NCBI GenBank assembly: GCA_024643345.1
Contig: JAHENB010000027.1
Coordinates: forward strand, 1 to 39,607
Source of the DNA: Maribacter sp.
GTDB taxonomy: Bacteria; Bacteroidota; Bacteroidia; Flavobacteriales; Flavobacteriaceae
Length of the DNA: 39,607 bases
Direction of reading: 5' to 3'
The number at the start of each line of letters is the position of its first letter. The first letter of the stretch is position 1. Both the position numbers and the translations under genes were made by a program. Under the pieces are notes generated by a model. The model was not told the DNA's origin. It saw nothing but the letters and a program-made list of their open reading frames with translations, and did no database searches. This document shows, piece after piece, positions 16,000 through 25,717 of this stretch.

Positions 16000-18156
16000 A
16001 TGAAACAATTCTGGCCTATCCTCATAGCCTCCACAGCTTTGATCGCATGCCACGGTGATTCCCAAAAAAATACCATTGAAGTGAAATACCCAACTACCGC
16101 AAAAGTTGATACCATAGATACCTATTTCGATATCCAGGTCAATGATCCCTACCGTTGGCTGGAAGATGATCGCAGCCCCGAGACCGAAGCTTGGGTCAAC
16201 GACCAAAACAGGGCGACCTTTGGCTATCTGGAACAGATCCCTTTTCGGCAACAGTTAAAAGATCGACTTGAAAAATTATGGAATTACGAAAAATTAGGTG
16301 CGCCATTCAAAGAAGGTGATTACACATACTTCTATAAAAACGACGGGCTACAAAACCAAAGCGTGCTCTATAGGCAGAAAGAGGGGGGCGAAGTGGCCGT
16401 TTTTTTAAATCCCAACACATTTTCCAAGGATGGCACTACCTCGTTGGCAGGACTTAGTTTTACCATAGATGGCGCCTTGGCCGCCTATCAAATATCCGAA
16501 GGGGGAAGCGATTGGCGAAAGGGCATCGTTCTGAATACCCAGACTATGGAAATCGTGGAGGACACTATCGTGGATATCAAATTCAGTGGAATTTCCTGGT
16601 TGGGCAACGAGGGCTACTACTATTCGAGCTACGATAAACCCAAAGGAAGTGAACTCTCCGCCAAAACCGATCAACACAAGGTTTTTTACCATAAAGTGGG
16701 CACCCCCCAAGAAAGCGACATTTTGGTTTATGGAGGAACCGCAGCGCAAAAACACCGGTACATAGGGGCTTCGGTTACCGAAGACCAACAATATTTGATC
16801 ATTACGGCCTCGAATTCAACTTCCGGGAACAAATTGTTCATCAGAGACCTCACCAAGGCGAACGGGGAATTGACCACCATATTGGATGATGAGGAATCGG
16901 ATAGCTATGTCATTGATAATATGGGTTCGAAACTGTATATCGTTACCAATAGGAATGCCCCCAACAAAAAAATAGTTACGGTCGATGCTTCCAATCCTAG
17001 ACCGGAACATTGGGTAGACTTTATTCCTGAAACCAAAAATGTGCTATCCCCAAATAAGGGGGGCGGATACTTTTTTGCGGAATATATGGTCGATGCCATT
17101 TCAAAAGTTCTGCAATACGGTTATGACGGCAAATTCGTTCGTGAAGTTCAGCTTCCTGGCTTGGGCAGTGTTTCCGGGTTTGGTGGAAAAAAGGAAGACA
17201 AGGAGTTCTATTTTTCCTTCACCAATTATATCATCCCGGGCTCGTCCTATAAATACAATGTGGAAACCGGGGATTACCAACTTTATTGGAGACCAGAAAT
17301 AGATTTCAATCCCGAGGATTACGAATCGAAACAAATTTTTTATGCATCCAAGGATGGCACCAAAGTACCCATGTTCATCACTTATAAAAAAGGCCTGAAA
17401 TTGAATGGTAAAAATCCAACGATCCTCTATGGCTATGGCGGGTTTGATATAAGTCTCACCCCTTCCTTCAGCATTGTGAATGCCATTTGGATGGAGCAAG
17501 GTGGCGTTTACGCGGTTCCCAATTTACGGGGCGGCGGTGAATATGGTAAAGAATGGCACGATGCGGGGATCAAAACAAAAAAACAAAACGTATTCGATGA
17601 TTTCATTGCCGCGGCCGAATACTTAATTGACAATGAGTATACTTCCCCAGATTTTCTGGCCATTCGTGGTGGTAGTAACGGAGGGCTTCTGGTAGGTGCC
17701 ACGATGACCCAACGGCCCGATCTAATGAAAGTGGCCCTGCCCGCAGTTGGCGTTATGGACATGTTGAGGTACCACACCTTCACGGCGGGCGCCGGATGGG
17801 CCTATGACTATGGCACCTCCCAAGACAGTAAGGAAATGTTCGAATATCTAAAAGGATATTCCCCGGTACATAATGTAAAACAGGGGATGTCTTACCCTGC
17901 AACCTTGATCACCACCGGAGATCACGATGATCGGGTGGTGCCTGCACATAGCTTTAAATTTGCGGCCGAACTACAGGAAAAACAAACATTTGACAACCCT
18001 ACACTGATCCGCATAGAGACCAATGCAGGACATGGAGCCGGTACGCCCGTACGCAAGACCATTGAACAATATGCAGATATTTTTGCCTTTACGTTCTATA
18101 ACATGGGTTATGAAACCCTTCCCAATCAATCTGTTTTTAAGGAATTTAAAGATTAG
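16000..18156 (+). CDS. Prolyl oligopeptidase family (S9A) lipoprotein
   Basis: This 718-residue secreted serine peptidase is predicted to cut short peptides after proline. The N-terminus is a type II signal, with lipobox LIAC and lipidated cysteine C17, so it should be anchored to a membrane facing the periplasm. Residues about 30-440 give the S9A N-terminal segment ([11 protein letters not shown]) and seven-bladed propeller. The C-terminal alpha/beta hydrolase domain has the triad S559 (RGGSNGG), D644 (DHDDRVVP) and H678 (NAGHGAG), with [13 protein letters not shown] before it. The length matches other bacterial prolyl oligopeptidases. A cytoplasmic form is the usual state in some relatives, so the lipobox is a useful distinction. 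Confidence 0.94.
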   Translation: MKQFWPILIASTALIACHGDSQKNTIEVKYPTTAKVDTIDTYFDIQVNDPYRWLEDDRSPETEAWVNDQNRATFGYLEQIPFRQQLKDRLEKLWNYEKLGAPFKEGDYTYFYKNDGLQNQSVLYRQKEGGEVAVFLNPNTFSKDGTTSLAGLSFTIDGALAAYQISEGGSDWRKGIVLNTQTMEIVEDTIVDIKFSGISWLGNEGYYYSSYDKPKGSELSAKTDQHKVFYHKVGTPQESDILVYGGTAAQKHRYIGASVTEDQQYLIITASNSTSGNKLFIRDLTKANGELTTILDDEESDSYVIDNMGSKLYIVTNRNAPNKKIVTVDASNPRPEHWVDFIPETKNVLSPNKGGGYFFAEYMVDAISKVLQYGYDGKFVREVQLPGLGSVSGFGGKKEDKEFYFSFTNYIIPGSSYKYNVETGDYQLYWRPEIDFNPEDYESKQIFYASKDGTKVPMFITYKKGLKLNGKNPTILYGYGGFDISLTPSFSIVNAIWMEQGGVYAVPNLRGGGEYGKEWHDAGIKTKKQNVFDDFIAAAEYLIDNEYTSPDFLAIRGGSNGGLLVGATMTQRPDLMKVALPAVGVMDMLRYHTFTAGAGWAYDYGTSQDSKEMFEYLKGYSPVHNVKQGMSYPATLITTGDHDDRVVPAHSFKFAAELQEKQTFDNPTLIRIETNAGHGAGTPVRKTIEQYADIFAFTFYNMGYETLPNQSVFKEFKD

Positions 18157-18395
18157 ATATCCGATTTTGGTAGCAGAAACTGAGAAATACTGAAGTTTTC
18201 TCGACAATATGCCACTCATTTGAAAACAACAAATATGTGGTTCCCAAACCGCTTTAAAACCATTTTTATCTGGCTTTTTCAATGGAAGCATCACCTTAGG
18301 TTCCCCATTAGCACCCCTAAAAAATTAAGGGCTCTTACTTTATTAACGGAAGTACGCTTAATTTCGCCCTAAATTGTTATACTCCAAAATAAACG

Positions 18396-19373
18396 ATGCT
18401 ACAGCTCGAACATGTTAGTTTTACTTATGGTACCATTCCGGTGTTGGAAGATATCAACTTAAAGGTATCGAAGGGAGAACACCTTTCCATAATCGGTGAA
18501 AGTGGTTGTGGGAAAAGCACCTTGCTTAAAATAATCTATGGCCTATTGCAGCTAGAGAAAGGCAAGGTGTACTGGAATGACCTGGAAGTACTCGGGCCAA
18601 ATTTCAATCTAGTGCCCGGAGAACCCTATATGAAATACCTTTCCCAAGACTTTGACCTAATGCCGTTTACCACCGCGGAGGAAAATGTGGGACAATTCCT
18701 TTCGGTCTTCGAGCCCGATGAAATGAAGCGACGTACGGCAGAACTGCTCACTATGCTCGAAATGACCGATTTCGCAAAAATAAAAGTGAAATATTTAAGT
18801 GGTGGGCAACAGCAGCGGATTGCACTGGCGCGGGTACTCGCACAGGAACCGGAAGTAATCTTATTGGATGAACCCTTTGGCCATATCGATAACTTCAGAA
18901 AGAACAGCCTTCGCCGGAACCTCTTTACGTATTTGAAAGAGAAGCATATCACCGTGCTTACGGCAACACACGACCATAACGATGTGCTCCCTTACGCGGA
19001 TCGGGTCGTGGTCATTAAAAACACCCACATCATAGCCGACAATACCCCGAAAAACCTCTATGAAAGGCCTAAAAGTATGTACATCGCTTCATTATTCGGG
19101 GAAGCCAATCTCATACCATTGCACATCATAAAATCTTACGTCGATACCAAAAGGCATATCATCGTGTACCCCCAAGAATTTAAAGTTTCAGAGAAATCAG
19201 GGCTTGAAGTGGTCGTCGAAAAATCGTTCTATATTGGGGGCAGTTATATGATGGTTGGCAACTATGACGGTCAACGGCTATATTTCAACCACAATTTACC
19301 CTTGGAAAAAGGCAAAAAAGTCTTTCTCAATATTGCCATTGAAACCATCAACCAGCGATTGGCAGATACTTAG
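18396..19373 (+). CDS. ABC transporter ATP-binding protein (FbpC/PotA-like), orphan
   Basis: The 325-residue ATPase has Walker A GESGCGKST (34-42), a Q-loop (SQDFDLMP), the signature LSGGQ (134-138), Walker B VILLDEP (154-160) and the switch histidine H192. Residues about 245-325 form a C-terminal extension like the TOBE-type regulatory domain of ferric-iron, polyamine or sugar importers. No permease or binding protein is adjacent, so its partner must be elsewhere. The arfB start codon comes three bases after its stop. The 239-bp region upstream holds a weak -7-like box, TAATTTCG (18359-18366), and nothing else I can name. Confidence 0.88.
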   Translation: MLQLEHVSFTYGTIPVLEDINLKVSKGEHLSIIGESGCGKSTLLKIIYGLLQLEKGKVYWNDLEVLGPNFNLVPGEPYMKYLSQDFDLMPFTTAEENVGQFLSVFEPDEMKRRTAELLTMLEMTDFAKIKVKYLSGGQQQRIALARVLAQEPEVILLDEPFGHIDNFRKNSLRRNLFTYLKEKHITVLTATHDHNDVLPYADRVVVIKNTHIIADNTPKNLYERPKSMYIASLFGEANLIPLHIIKSYVDTKRHIIVYPQEFKVSEKSGLEVVVEKSFYIGGSYMMVGNYDGQRLYFNHNLPLEKGKKVFLNIAIETINQRLADT

Positions 19374-19376
19374 ACC

Positions 19377-19781
19377 ATGAACAAGGCCCAATTATTAAAG
19401 GAACTACAATTCAAGGCCATAAGAAGTGGCGGGGCCGGTGGGCAGCATGTAAACAAAGTTTCATCGAAAATCGAGATCGCATTCAATGTATTGGCATCGA
19501 ACGCCCTTTCTGCATTGGAAAAAGAACGTATTTCACTAAAATTGGGCAAACGTTTGACCAAGGAAAAGGTATTGATGATCCAATGTGATGAAAGTAGGAG
19601 CCAACATAAAAACAAGCAACTGGCCATTATACGGCTACTTGAAATCCTAGAAATGGCACTCAAGGTCGCTAAAAAAAGAAGGCCTACGAAGCCTTCAAAA
19701 TCGGCCATGGAGAAACGTTTACAACGGAAAAAGAGCTTGGCCCAAAAAAAACAAAGCCGCAAAAAGTTCGATTTGGAATGA
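19377..19781 (+). CDS. arfB: Ribosome rescue hydrolase ArfB (YaeJ-like)
   Basis: The 134-residue protein has the release-factor catalytic core, with the GGQ motif at residues 21-23 (RSGGAGGQHVNKVSSK). The C-terminal tail is strongly basic (RPTKPSKSAMEKRLQRKKSL and onward), the part that enters the empty mRNA channel of a stalled ribosome. ArfB hydrolyses peptidyl-tRNA on non-stop ribosomes independently of tmRNA. It lacks codon-recognition domains, which separates it from RF1/RF2. It is translationally coupled to the ABC ATPase upstream. Confidence 0.93.
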   Translation: MNKAQLLKELQFKAIRSGGAGGQHVNKVSSKIEIAFNVLASNALSALEKERISLKLGKRLTKEKVLMIQCDESRSQHKNKQLAIIRLLEILEMALKVAKKRRPTKPSKSAMEKRLQRKKSLAQKKQSRKKFDLE

Positions 19782-19939
19782 CCATTGCCATGAAAGATAA
19801 AACCGATATGCCGGACCGCCATCGATTTTTTGCACCTTACTCAAAATTAGACCCTCGCTACATTTCTTTCATGAAAACCCATCCTGTTTTTGTGAATGAA
19901 AGATGAATTGAAAATCATCATAGCTTTATAAATCTCTAT

Positions 19940-21061
19940 CTATTTCTGTTGCAGTTCAAGCGCCGTGGCGGGCATCTGTTTCTTGTCGATCTCCAGTTCT
20001 AACCACTGCATGATGGTCGGTGCAATTTGATCGCTATAAAGCTGTTCGGGGGTTCCTGTTTCTCCAAAGGGTGCGATTCCATTACCAAAGGCCACCAACC
20101 ATACCTCACCTGCACCTTTGACCTTCTCCCCATGACCTTTCCATGTCTTTAATGGGCTTGTTCCCCTCCCGTGATCTGTGGTGATCAAGAACACGGTTTG
20201 ATCTTTATAGAAAGGGTCTTCTTGGGTAAAATCCCATAATTCCCTTATCAAGGCGTCGGTGTTGTGTGCCGACTCCAGGTAGGCCTCATAGTCTCCGTCA
20301 TGTGCAAAATCATCGGTTTCCCCATAAGCGATGAATACCAGTTCGGGATGTTTTTTATTCATGGTCTCCAAGGCGTAATGATGGGTGAAAGCGTCAAGCC
20401 TTACGCTACTCCATGGACTCGGAACCTGTGCCTGAAGTTCGTTGAGGAAGATTTCCCTTTCGCTCAAATCAGGCCCCGTGGCATTTTTAAAACCAGCATT
20501 TACAGGCACCCCTGAACGATCCTCATTTACGATAAAGGGGAAGACATCCCAACTGCCAAAGGCGACAACCTTACCATTATATTTTAAACTTTTGTTGGCC
20601 CTTTCCAGGATCGTAATGTTGGGATTGTCTATTTTATCATTGCTGTTGATTCGGATATCATCTGCCTTACCTGTCAAAATCTCATTATATCCCGGATAGG
20701 AGAACCACAATTGGTTCGTGAGGTTCACCTTACTGCCCTTGCTTCGGTTGCCATGGATCTGTCCCGTTTTAACCACAACGTCCCATATAAAGGGCATCAG
20801 GGCTTCCCTTCTTTCTTCGGCCGTGTTGCGCCAAAACTGTGCTTTCAAACCCTTCGTATCTTTGACATAATCTTCGTTCCCGATCAATAGGGGATCGGCG
20901 CCCGTGAAAAGCTCTTGCCATCGAAATCCGTCCAAGGTAATGAGCACTATTTTGGGGTGTTCAGGTTTTTGGGCCCATAGGGTAATCGTACACAGCATGC
21001 TAGCCAGGACGGTCAGAAGTACCATGCTTGTTTTTTTCTCGCTATTCTGTAAACTCTTCAT
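19940..21061 (-). CDS. Secreted alkaline-phosphatase-superfamily phosphodiesterase/phosphatase
   Basis: The 373-residue protein has a signal peptide (hydrophobic core about residues 13-28, probable cleavage after LWA). The two-metal site of the alkaline phosphatase superfamily is visible: D44 (LITLDGFRW), likely nucleophile S121 (LWFSYPGYNE), D250/H254 (GETDDFAHDGDY), D296/H297 (TTDHGRG) and H310 (WKGHGE). The pattern is closest to nucleotide pyrophosphatase/phosphodiesterase-like members. It is predicted to be periplasmic and to release phosphate from an unknown ester. It does not sit in a phosphate-regulon context. Confidence 0.85.
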   Translation of the reverse strand: MKSLQNSEKKTSMVLLTVLASMLCTITLWAQKPEHPKIVLITLDGFRWQELFTGADPLLIGNEDYVKDTKGLKAQFWRNTAEERREALMPFIWDVVVKTGQIHGNRSKGSKVNLTNQLWFSYPGYNEILTGKADDIRINSNDKIDNPNITILERANKSLKYNGKVVAFGSWDVFPFIVNEDRSGVPVNAGFKNATGPDLSEREIFLNELQAQVPSPWSSVRLDAFTHHYALETMNKKHPELVFIAYGETDDFAHDGDYEAYLESAHNTDALIRELWDFTQEDPFYKDQTVFLITTDHGRGTSPLKTWKGHGEKVKGAGEVWLVAFGNGIAPFGETGTPEQLYSDQIAPTIMQWLELEIDKKQMPATALELQQK

Positions 21062-21138
21062 GGTTCTTAATGCTATGGTTTTTCGATTTTGACCCTAACG
21101 ATTATAATCTTAGGATGGCGAACATGAGTCGACTGTTT

Positions 21139-21597
21139 TTACAGGATTTCGAGCACCTTGATCTGTTCGTCATTAAAAACGATCACCTCGCCTTGCGATT
21201 TCCCCAAAAGCAACTGGCCTATGGGAGTGGATGTTGAGATGCAATACACCGCCTGATCGTCTTCCTTGAATTGGCCTGCTGAAATGGCCAAAAAATAGTT
21301 GTGCTTTGATGTCTGCACAAGACTGCCCAACCCAATAGTTTCATTTACCGATCTTATATTGACCTTTCCCAAAACGCTTTCCATTTTCTCGGCCTCCGAA
21401 AGCTGCTGGCCCAGTTTTTCCTGTTCGAGTTGTAACATGGCACGGCCAGTCTCGTGCTTATCCCCTGAGCTATTTTTATCCTCTGAATCCAAAGCATCCC
21501 GAAGGTCTTTTTGGCTATTTTTGATTCTTGATATCCTGTTTTTCACGAAAGTGTCGCAAAATAGGAATAAGTTCGACTTCAGATTACGATTGAGCAT
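21139..21597 (-). CDS. GreA/GreB C-terminal-like protein
   Basis: The protein has 152 residues. The N-terminal half is a helical hairpin (KNRISRIKNSQKDLRDALDS through LGQQLSEAEKMESVLGKV) containing the conserved-looking segment SSGDKHETGRAMLQLE. The C-terminal half has the small beta fold of GreA/GreB (VNETIGLGSLVQTSKHNYFL; STSTPIGQLLLGKSQGEVIV). In Gre factors this binds the secondary channel of RNA polymerase. The hairpin tip differs from the paired acidic residues of true Gre factors, so cleavage stimulation is uncertain. As I recall, relatives often carry the misleading label 3-oxoacyl-ACP synthase, and nothing in the sequence supports that. It lies 77 bp upstream of the phosphodiesterase gene on the same strand. 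Confidence 0.75.
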   Translation of the reverse strand: MLNRNLKSNLFLFCDTFVKNRISRIKNSQKDLRDALDSEDKNSSGDKHETGRAMLQLEQEKLGQQLSEAEKMESVLGKVNIRSVNETIGLGSLVQTSKHNYFLAISAGQFKEDDQAVYCISTSTPIGQLLLGKSQGEVIVFNDEQIKVLEIL

Positions 21598-21692
21598 CGG
21601 ACAGCAGATTGGGTTGTAAAAAATTAGGGGTAATATGGCCTTAAAAGTAGAGTTATTTTGGCAAAAACGCCATTTAATTTCGAATTCCTTGT

Positions 21693-22337
21693 TTAATCTA
21701 CCGCATGGTAGAGGTCGGCCAATCGATATTCCAAAAACTCGATGATGGTCTCATCCCCTTCGCCTCTTGATGCCATTTGATAAACCCGATTGAAGTTCTC
21801 GGCTTTAAAAAACTCAAGGTCCGCGGTTCTCTCCTCACTAAAAATATTCCATGACAACAATCCTTCCAACATTTTTCTGTGCGCATTATAGCGCTTGTTG
21901 ATCAGAGCATGCTTATTGTTGCCGATCTCATTTCGAAATTGTTGATCTAAGAGGTATTGCTCGTTCAACTTTTCTTGCTCCGACCGAAGGCGACTGTCCG
22001 CTTTTTGTGCCTCCGCTATGATCTTGAAATAGGCTCTCGTGACCAAATTGTGATATTTCTCTTTAAACTGAAGCTCCCTGCTGCCATCCGATGAAAATGG
22101 TCTGGCATAGGCATCGGTGTCGGGCACAGCGCGGGAGTCTTGCCCTTTTTTCTCTTCTTTAATGGTATTGCTTGCCAGTAAAGAATTTGTCCATGCTTCG
22201 GATTGTACTATTTCATCCCAAACCTTGTCATATTCACGATCATATTTTGTTTTTGCCGGCGCGCAGCTCTCGCTGGTCGTTAAGAATAGCGCCAATGTAC
22301 AGATTGTAAGGAGAAAATTGAGTGATTCCTTGATCAT
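21693..22337 (-). CDS. Putative lipoprotein or secreted protein of unknown function
   Basis: The protein has 214 residues from the ATG at 22337, which directly precedes a signal-like helix (SLNFLLTICTLALFLTT) and a cysteine, C25. The lipobox is poor (SESC instead of LxGC), so it may be a lipoprotein or an ordinary secreted protein. The mature part is hydrophilic and mostly helical, with a long charged central segment (EAQKADSRLRSEQEKLNEQY). The end, IEFLEYRLADLYHAVD, may be a second short domain. An in-frame ATG 10 codons upstream exists but fits the signal worse. I do not recognise a family. Confidence 0.65.
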   Translation of the reverse strand: MIKESLNFLLTICTLALFLTTSESCAPAKTKYDREYDKVWDEIVQSEAWTNSLLASNTIKEEKKGQDSRAVPDTDAYARPFSSDGSRELQFKEKYHNLVTRAYFKIIAEAQKADSRLRSEQEKLNEQYLLDQQFRNEIGNNKHALINKRYNAHRKMLEGLLSWNIFSEERTADLEFFKAENFNRVYQMASRGEGDETIIEFLEYRLADLYHAVD

Positions 22338-22375
22338 ATGATAACTTCTAAACATTGTACGCATCAACCAAACAG

Positions 22376-22416
22376 CCTTAAAAAAGGGCAGGGCAAAAGC
22401 CTAAGCCTTTTTAAGG
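22376..22416 (-). terminator. Probable terminator hairpin in the 22338-22623 gap
   Basis: CCTTAAAAAAGG (22376-22387) pairs with CCTTTTTAAGG (22406-22416), enclosing a GGC/GCC inner stem. On the minus strand the GC stem is followed by a T run, which fits a terminator for the oxidoreductase/acc operon, although it lies over 200 bp past the last stop. The rest of the 286-bp gap shows only the direct repeat GCGCAC and no convincing gene. Confidence 0.5.
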
Positions 22417-22623
22417 GACCTGTGTTTTAGCAATAAGTGTATAATGGGTTCGATATCCCGTTTAAAACGAAAATTGAAGGTAAGGCTGAGGGGTAAAGCC
22501 AATTATTAATAGGGCGCACAAGATAATAAATTATAGCGCACCTACCTCAGAAAATGGTTCATTGATCATTAAATCGGATGAAGCTGCCCTAAAGGGTTGT
22601 CCCTGTCAAATGATCGGGCTGGG

Positions 22624-23736
22624 TTATGCCAAATCTGACAATTCTTTTCCAACGGCGCTTCCTATGGCTATGCCCATACCGCCTAATCTGACACCGCAAT
22701 AAACATTATTGGACACTTGCTTAACGATGGGCCTTTTTTGATCGCCCATGCCCATGATGCCGCTCCATCGGTGTTCTACCTCAAATGGGGTATTGGGCAA
22801 AATCATCTTTTTCAAAATACTTTCAAGTTGGTTTTGTATCAGTGGAGTCTCTCCGAACGATGTGGTTTCCTCAGTTTTGAAGTCGAGGTTTCTGCCTCCC
22901 CCAAATAAGATGCGATCATCGATATTGCGGAAATAATAATACCCTTCATCAATATGAAAAGTACCTTTTATATGAAGTTTTTTAATGGGTTTGGTAATCA
23001 ACACTTGGGCACGGGCCGGCTTTACAGCCTCGGGAACCAACTGTGAAGCAAAACCGTTCGTTGCGATAAACAATTTTTTGGTGTTGAATTCAAATTGGTC
23101 CGTTTCGACCGAAATGGTATTTCCCTGATCTGAAAAATTCTTGACCGAAATAGAATTCAATAAAACAATCCCCTTTTTATGCACCAAATGCAAGAGGGAG
23201 GCCATCATTTCACCCGTATTCAATTGGGCTTCCTGATCGTTGGTAATATAGTTGGGCCGTATCCTTTGAAAGTGGAAACTGTTCGCCTGGATTCTAAAGG
23301 CCTCTTTGCCAAAAACCGGGCGTAACAAATCATTGATCATGACCATCTGATCAAGGCATTCTTCATACAGACTGCCCTGTTCCTCGGTAAATAACTCATG
23401 GCCGCCCTGTTGCCGGAAGTCGATATTGCCATCTCCCAGGGTCTTCCTTAACAGCTGTATCCCGTCCCATCGCTTCTGTACCAGATCAAAAACTTCTTCC
23501 TGGCTATGGGCCAGTAGATCGGCCTTTATTTCAGAAATACTTCCAAAACAGGCAAATCCGGCATTTTTGGTACTTGCTCCCTGTGGCAATATTCCCTTTT
23601 CCAGAACCATTATTTTTGCTTTTGGAAATCGCGAATGAAGTTGAAGGGCACAGTTAAGTCCCACAATTCCGCTACCCACAATGGTAAAATCGATATTCGA
23701 TAACCAGGTTTTGTATTCCCAATAGCTCAGGTTCAT
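22624..23736 (-). CDS. FAD-dependent oxidoreductase, DAO family
   Basis: The 370-residue flavoenzyme has an N-terminal dinucleotide-binding motif FTIVGSGIVGLNCALQL, a following acidic strand end (MVLEKG) and the segment GASTKNAGFACFGS that packs on FAD. The C-terminus VYCGVRLGGMGIAIGSAVGK is the second FAD-contact loop of the D-amino-acid-oxidase/glycine-oxidase family. The substrate is probably an amine or amino acid but is not predictable. There is no signal peptide. It starts 32 bp after accC on the same strand and may be the last gene of that operon, with no obvious link to fatty-acid synthesis. Confidence 0.85.
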   Translation of the reverse strand: MNLSYWEYKTWLSNIDFTIVGSGIVGLNCALQLHSRFPKAKIMVLEKGILPQGASTKNAGFACFGSISEIKADLLAHSQEEVFDLVQKRWDGIQLLRKTLGDGNIDFRQQGGHELFTEEQGSLYEECLDQMVMINDLLRPVFGKEAFRIQANSFHFQRIRPNYITNDQEAQLNTGEMMASLLHLVHKKGIVLLNSISVKNFSDQGNTISVETDQFEFNTKKLFIATNGFASQLVPEAVKPARAQVLITKPIKKLHIKGTFHIDEGYYYFRNIDDRILFGGGRNLDFKTEETTSFGETPLIQNQLESILKKMILPNTPFEVEHRWSGIMGMGDQKRPIVKQVSNNVYCGVRLGGMGIAIGSAVGKELSDLA

Positions 23737-23768
23737 ACTGCTAAAATGCTAACAAATTAGAGTGAAGT

Positions 23769-25121
23769 TTACGCTTCAGGTTGTGGTTTCATCACGAAGT
23801 CTTCCATGAACTTGGTGGTATAGTTTCCGGCCAGGTAATCGGGATGATCCATCAGTTGCCTGTGAAATGGGATGGTGGTTTTGACCCCCTCTATGACAAA
23901 TTCATCCAAAGCACGCTTCATTTTATTGATCGCTTCTTCCCTGGTCTGGGCCGTGGTGATCAATTTGGCAATCATGGAATCGTAATTGGGTGGAATGGAA
24001 TATCCGCTGTATACATGGGTATCGAGACGTATCCCATGCCCTCCTGGCGTATGCAGGGTCGTGATTTTGCCCGGGGAGGGACGAAAACCGTTATACGGGT
24101 CTTCGGCATTGATCCTGCATTCTATGGAATGTAACTTTGGGAAGTAATTTTTTCCGGAGATGGGAACCCCTCCAGCTACTAAAATCTGTTCCCGAATCAA
24201 ATCATAGTCTATGACCTGTTCGGTAATGGGATGCTCTACCTGGATTCGAGTGTTCATTTCCATAAAATAGAAGTTCCGATGTTTGTCTACCAAAAATTCT
24301 ATGGTCCCGGCCCCTTCATACTTGATATATTCGGCGGCCTTAACAGCAGCTTTCCCCATGTCGTCCCTTAGCTTATCGGTCATGAACGGTGACGGTGTTT
24401 CTTCCGTCAATTTCTGGTGCCTGCGTTGAATTGAGCAGTCCCTTTCGGAGAGGTGACAGGCCTTACCATACTGATCGCCTACCACTTGAATCTCGATATG
24501 GCGGGGTTCCTCGATCAATTTTTCCATATACATGCCCCCATTGCCAAAGGCCGCCTTGGCTTCCTGAACCGCACTGTTGAAAAGCTCTTCCATCTTTTCT
24601 TCCTTGAATACAGCCCGCATCCCTTTGCCACCACCTCCCGCGGTCGCTTTGATCATTACGGGGTAGCCCATCTTCTTGGCCACTTTTTTGGCATCTTCAA
24701 CATCTTTCAGCAGCCCGTCCGAACCGGGAACGGTAGGCACGCCTGCCTTCTTCATGGTCTCCTTTGCCGTGGCCTTATCGCCCATCTTATCGATCTGTTC
24801 CCCGGAAGCCCCGATGAATTTGATCTGATGTTCGGCACATATCCTTGAAAATTTCGAATTTTCCGATAAGAACCCATACCCGGGATGAATGGCATCTGCA
24901 TTGGTAATTTCGGCCGCAGCGATGATATTGGGTATCTTAAGGTATGATTCACTGCTTGGCGGTGGCCCTATGCATACTGCCTCATCGGCAAAACGAACAT
25001 GAAGGCTATCCTTATCGGCCGTTGAATACACCGCAACCGTTTTGATCCCCATCTCTTTGCAGGTGCGTATCACTCGTAGTGCGATCTCGCCCCTGTTTGC
25101 AATCAATATTTTTTTGAACAT
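23769..25121 (-). CDS. accC: Acetyl-CoA carboxylase, biotin carboxylase subunit
   Basis: The 450-residue ATP-grasp enzyme carboxylates biotin on AccB with bicarbonate and ATP, the first half-reaction of malonyl-CoA formation. Visible features are the N-terminal [30 protein letters not shown], the glycine-rich ATP loop [29 protein letters not shown] and RINAEDP. The length is standard. It follows accB after 82 bp. The carboxyltransferase subunits are not in the window. Confidence 0.97.
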   Translation of the reverse strand: MFKKILIANRGEIALRVIRTCKEMGIKTVAVYSTADKDSLHVRFADEAVCIGPPPSSESYLKIPNIIAAAEITNADAIHPGYGFLSENSKFSRICAEHQIKFIGASGEQIDKMGDKATAKETMKKAGVPTVPGSDGLLKDVEDAKKVAKKMGYPVMIKATAGGGGKGMRAVFKEEKMEELFNSAVQEAKAAFGNGGMYMEKLIEEPRHIEIQVVGDQYGKACHLSERDCSIQRRHQKLTEETPSPFMTDKLRDDMGKAAVKAAEYIKYEGAGTIEFLVDKHRNFYFMEMNTRIQVEHPITEQVIDYDLIREQILVAGGVPISGKNYFPKLHSIECRINAEDPYNGFRPSPGKITTLHTPGGHGIRLDTHVYSGYSIPPNYDSMIAKLITTAQTREEAINKMKRALDEFVIEGVKTTIPFHRQLMDHPDYLAGNYTTKFMEDFVMKPQPEA

Positions 25122-25203
25122 ACCTTTTGAAAATTAAAAAATCCGACCACATGGCATTCCGCTTCGAACAGAGGGCCAAAATTTTGTGATTTGAAATTGA
25201 TCG

Positions 25204-25692
25204 TTATGATGGATCTACCAAAAACAGCGGTTGATCGAATTCGACCGGAGAAGAGTCATCGACCAATATTTTTACGATTTTACCCGAAATTTCAGATTCG
25301 ATGTCATTGAACAGTTTCATGGCCTCAATGACACAAAGTACATCACCTTTGTTTATGTTGTCCCCAACCTCTACAAATGAAGGCTTATCGGGAGAAGGCT
25401 TTCTATAGAACGTGCCGATTATGGGCGATTTTATGGTGATGTATTTACCATCATCATCTGCAGCGGCCTTGGTTGTTGAACTTTCGGACGCAGCCGCAGC
25501 CACTGATGGTGGTGGGGCCATTTGAGCAGGCTGTTGTGCCATTGGAATCTGTTGCACGTAGGTGGTTTCGCGCCCACTGCCCAAAGCACCGGTACGAATC
25601 GAAATCTTTACGTCTTTCATCTCAAGTTTCACTTCCGTGGCACCCGATTTGGCTACAAATTTGATCAGGTTTTGAATGTCTTTGATATCCAT
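25204..25692 (-). CDS. accB: Acetyl-CoA carboxylase, biotin carboxyl carrier protein
   Basis: The protein has 162 residues. A short helical/beta N-terminus ([20 protein letters not shown]) is joined by an Ala/Pro/Gln-rich flexible linker (about residues 48-80) to a biotinyl domain. The biotin attachment site is K126 in EAMKLFND. The domain begins at [20 protein letters not shown], the usual thumb-containing form of AccB. It lies 25 bp after fabH and upstream of accC. Confidence 0.97.
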   Translation of the reverse strand: MDIKDIQNLIKFVAKSGATEVKLEMKDVKISIRTGALGSGRETTYVQQIPMAQQPAQMAPPPSVAAAASESSTTKAAADDDGKYITIKSPIIGTFYRKPSPDKPSFVEVGDNINKGDVLCVIEAMKLFNDIESEISGKIVKILVDDSSPVEFDQPLFLVDPS

Positions 25693-25717
25693 GTAATTTA
25701 ATTTTTGTTAGTGATCC

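Noticed and set aside
19790-19906. 38-codon plus-strand frame after arfB (MKDKTDMPDRHRFF...)
   Set aside because: It has no recognisable features, no nearby promoter and lies in a spacer; retained only as a note.
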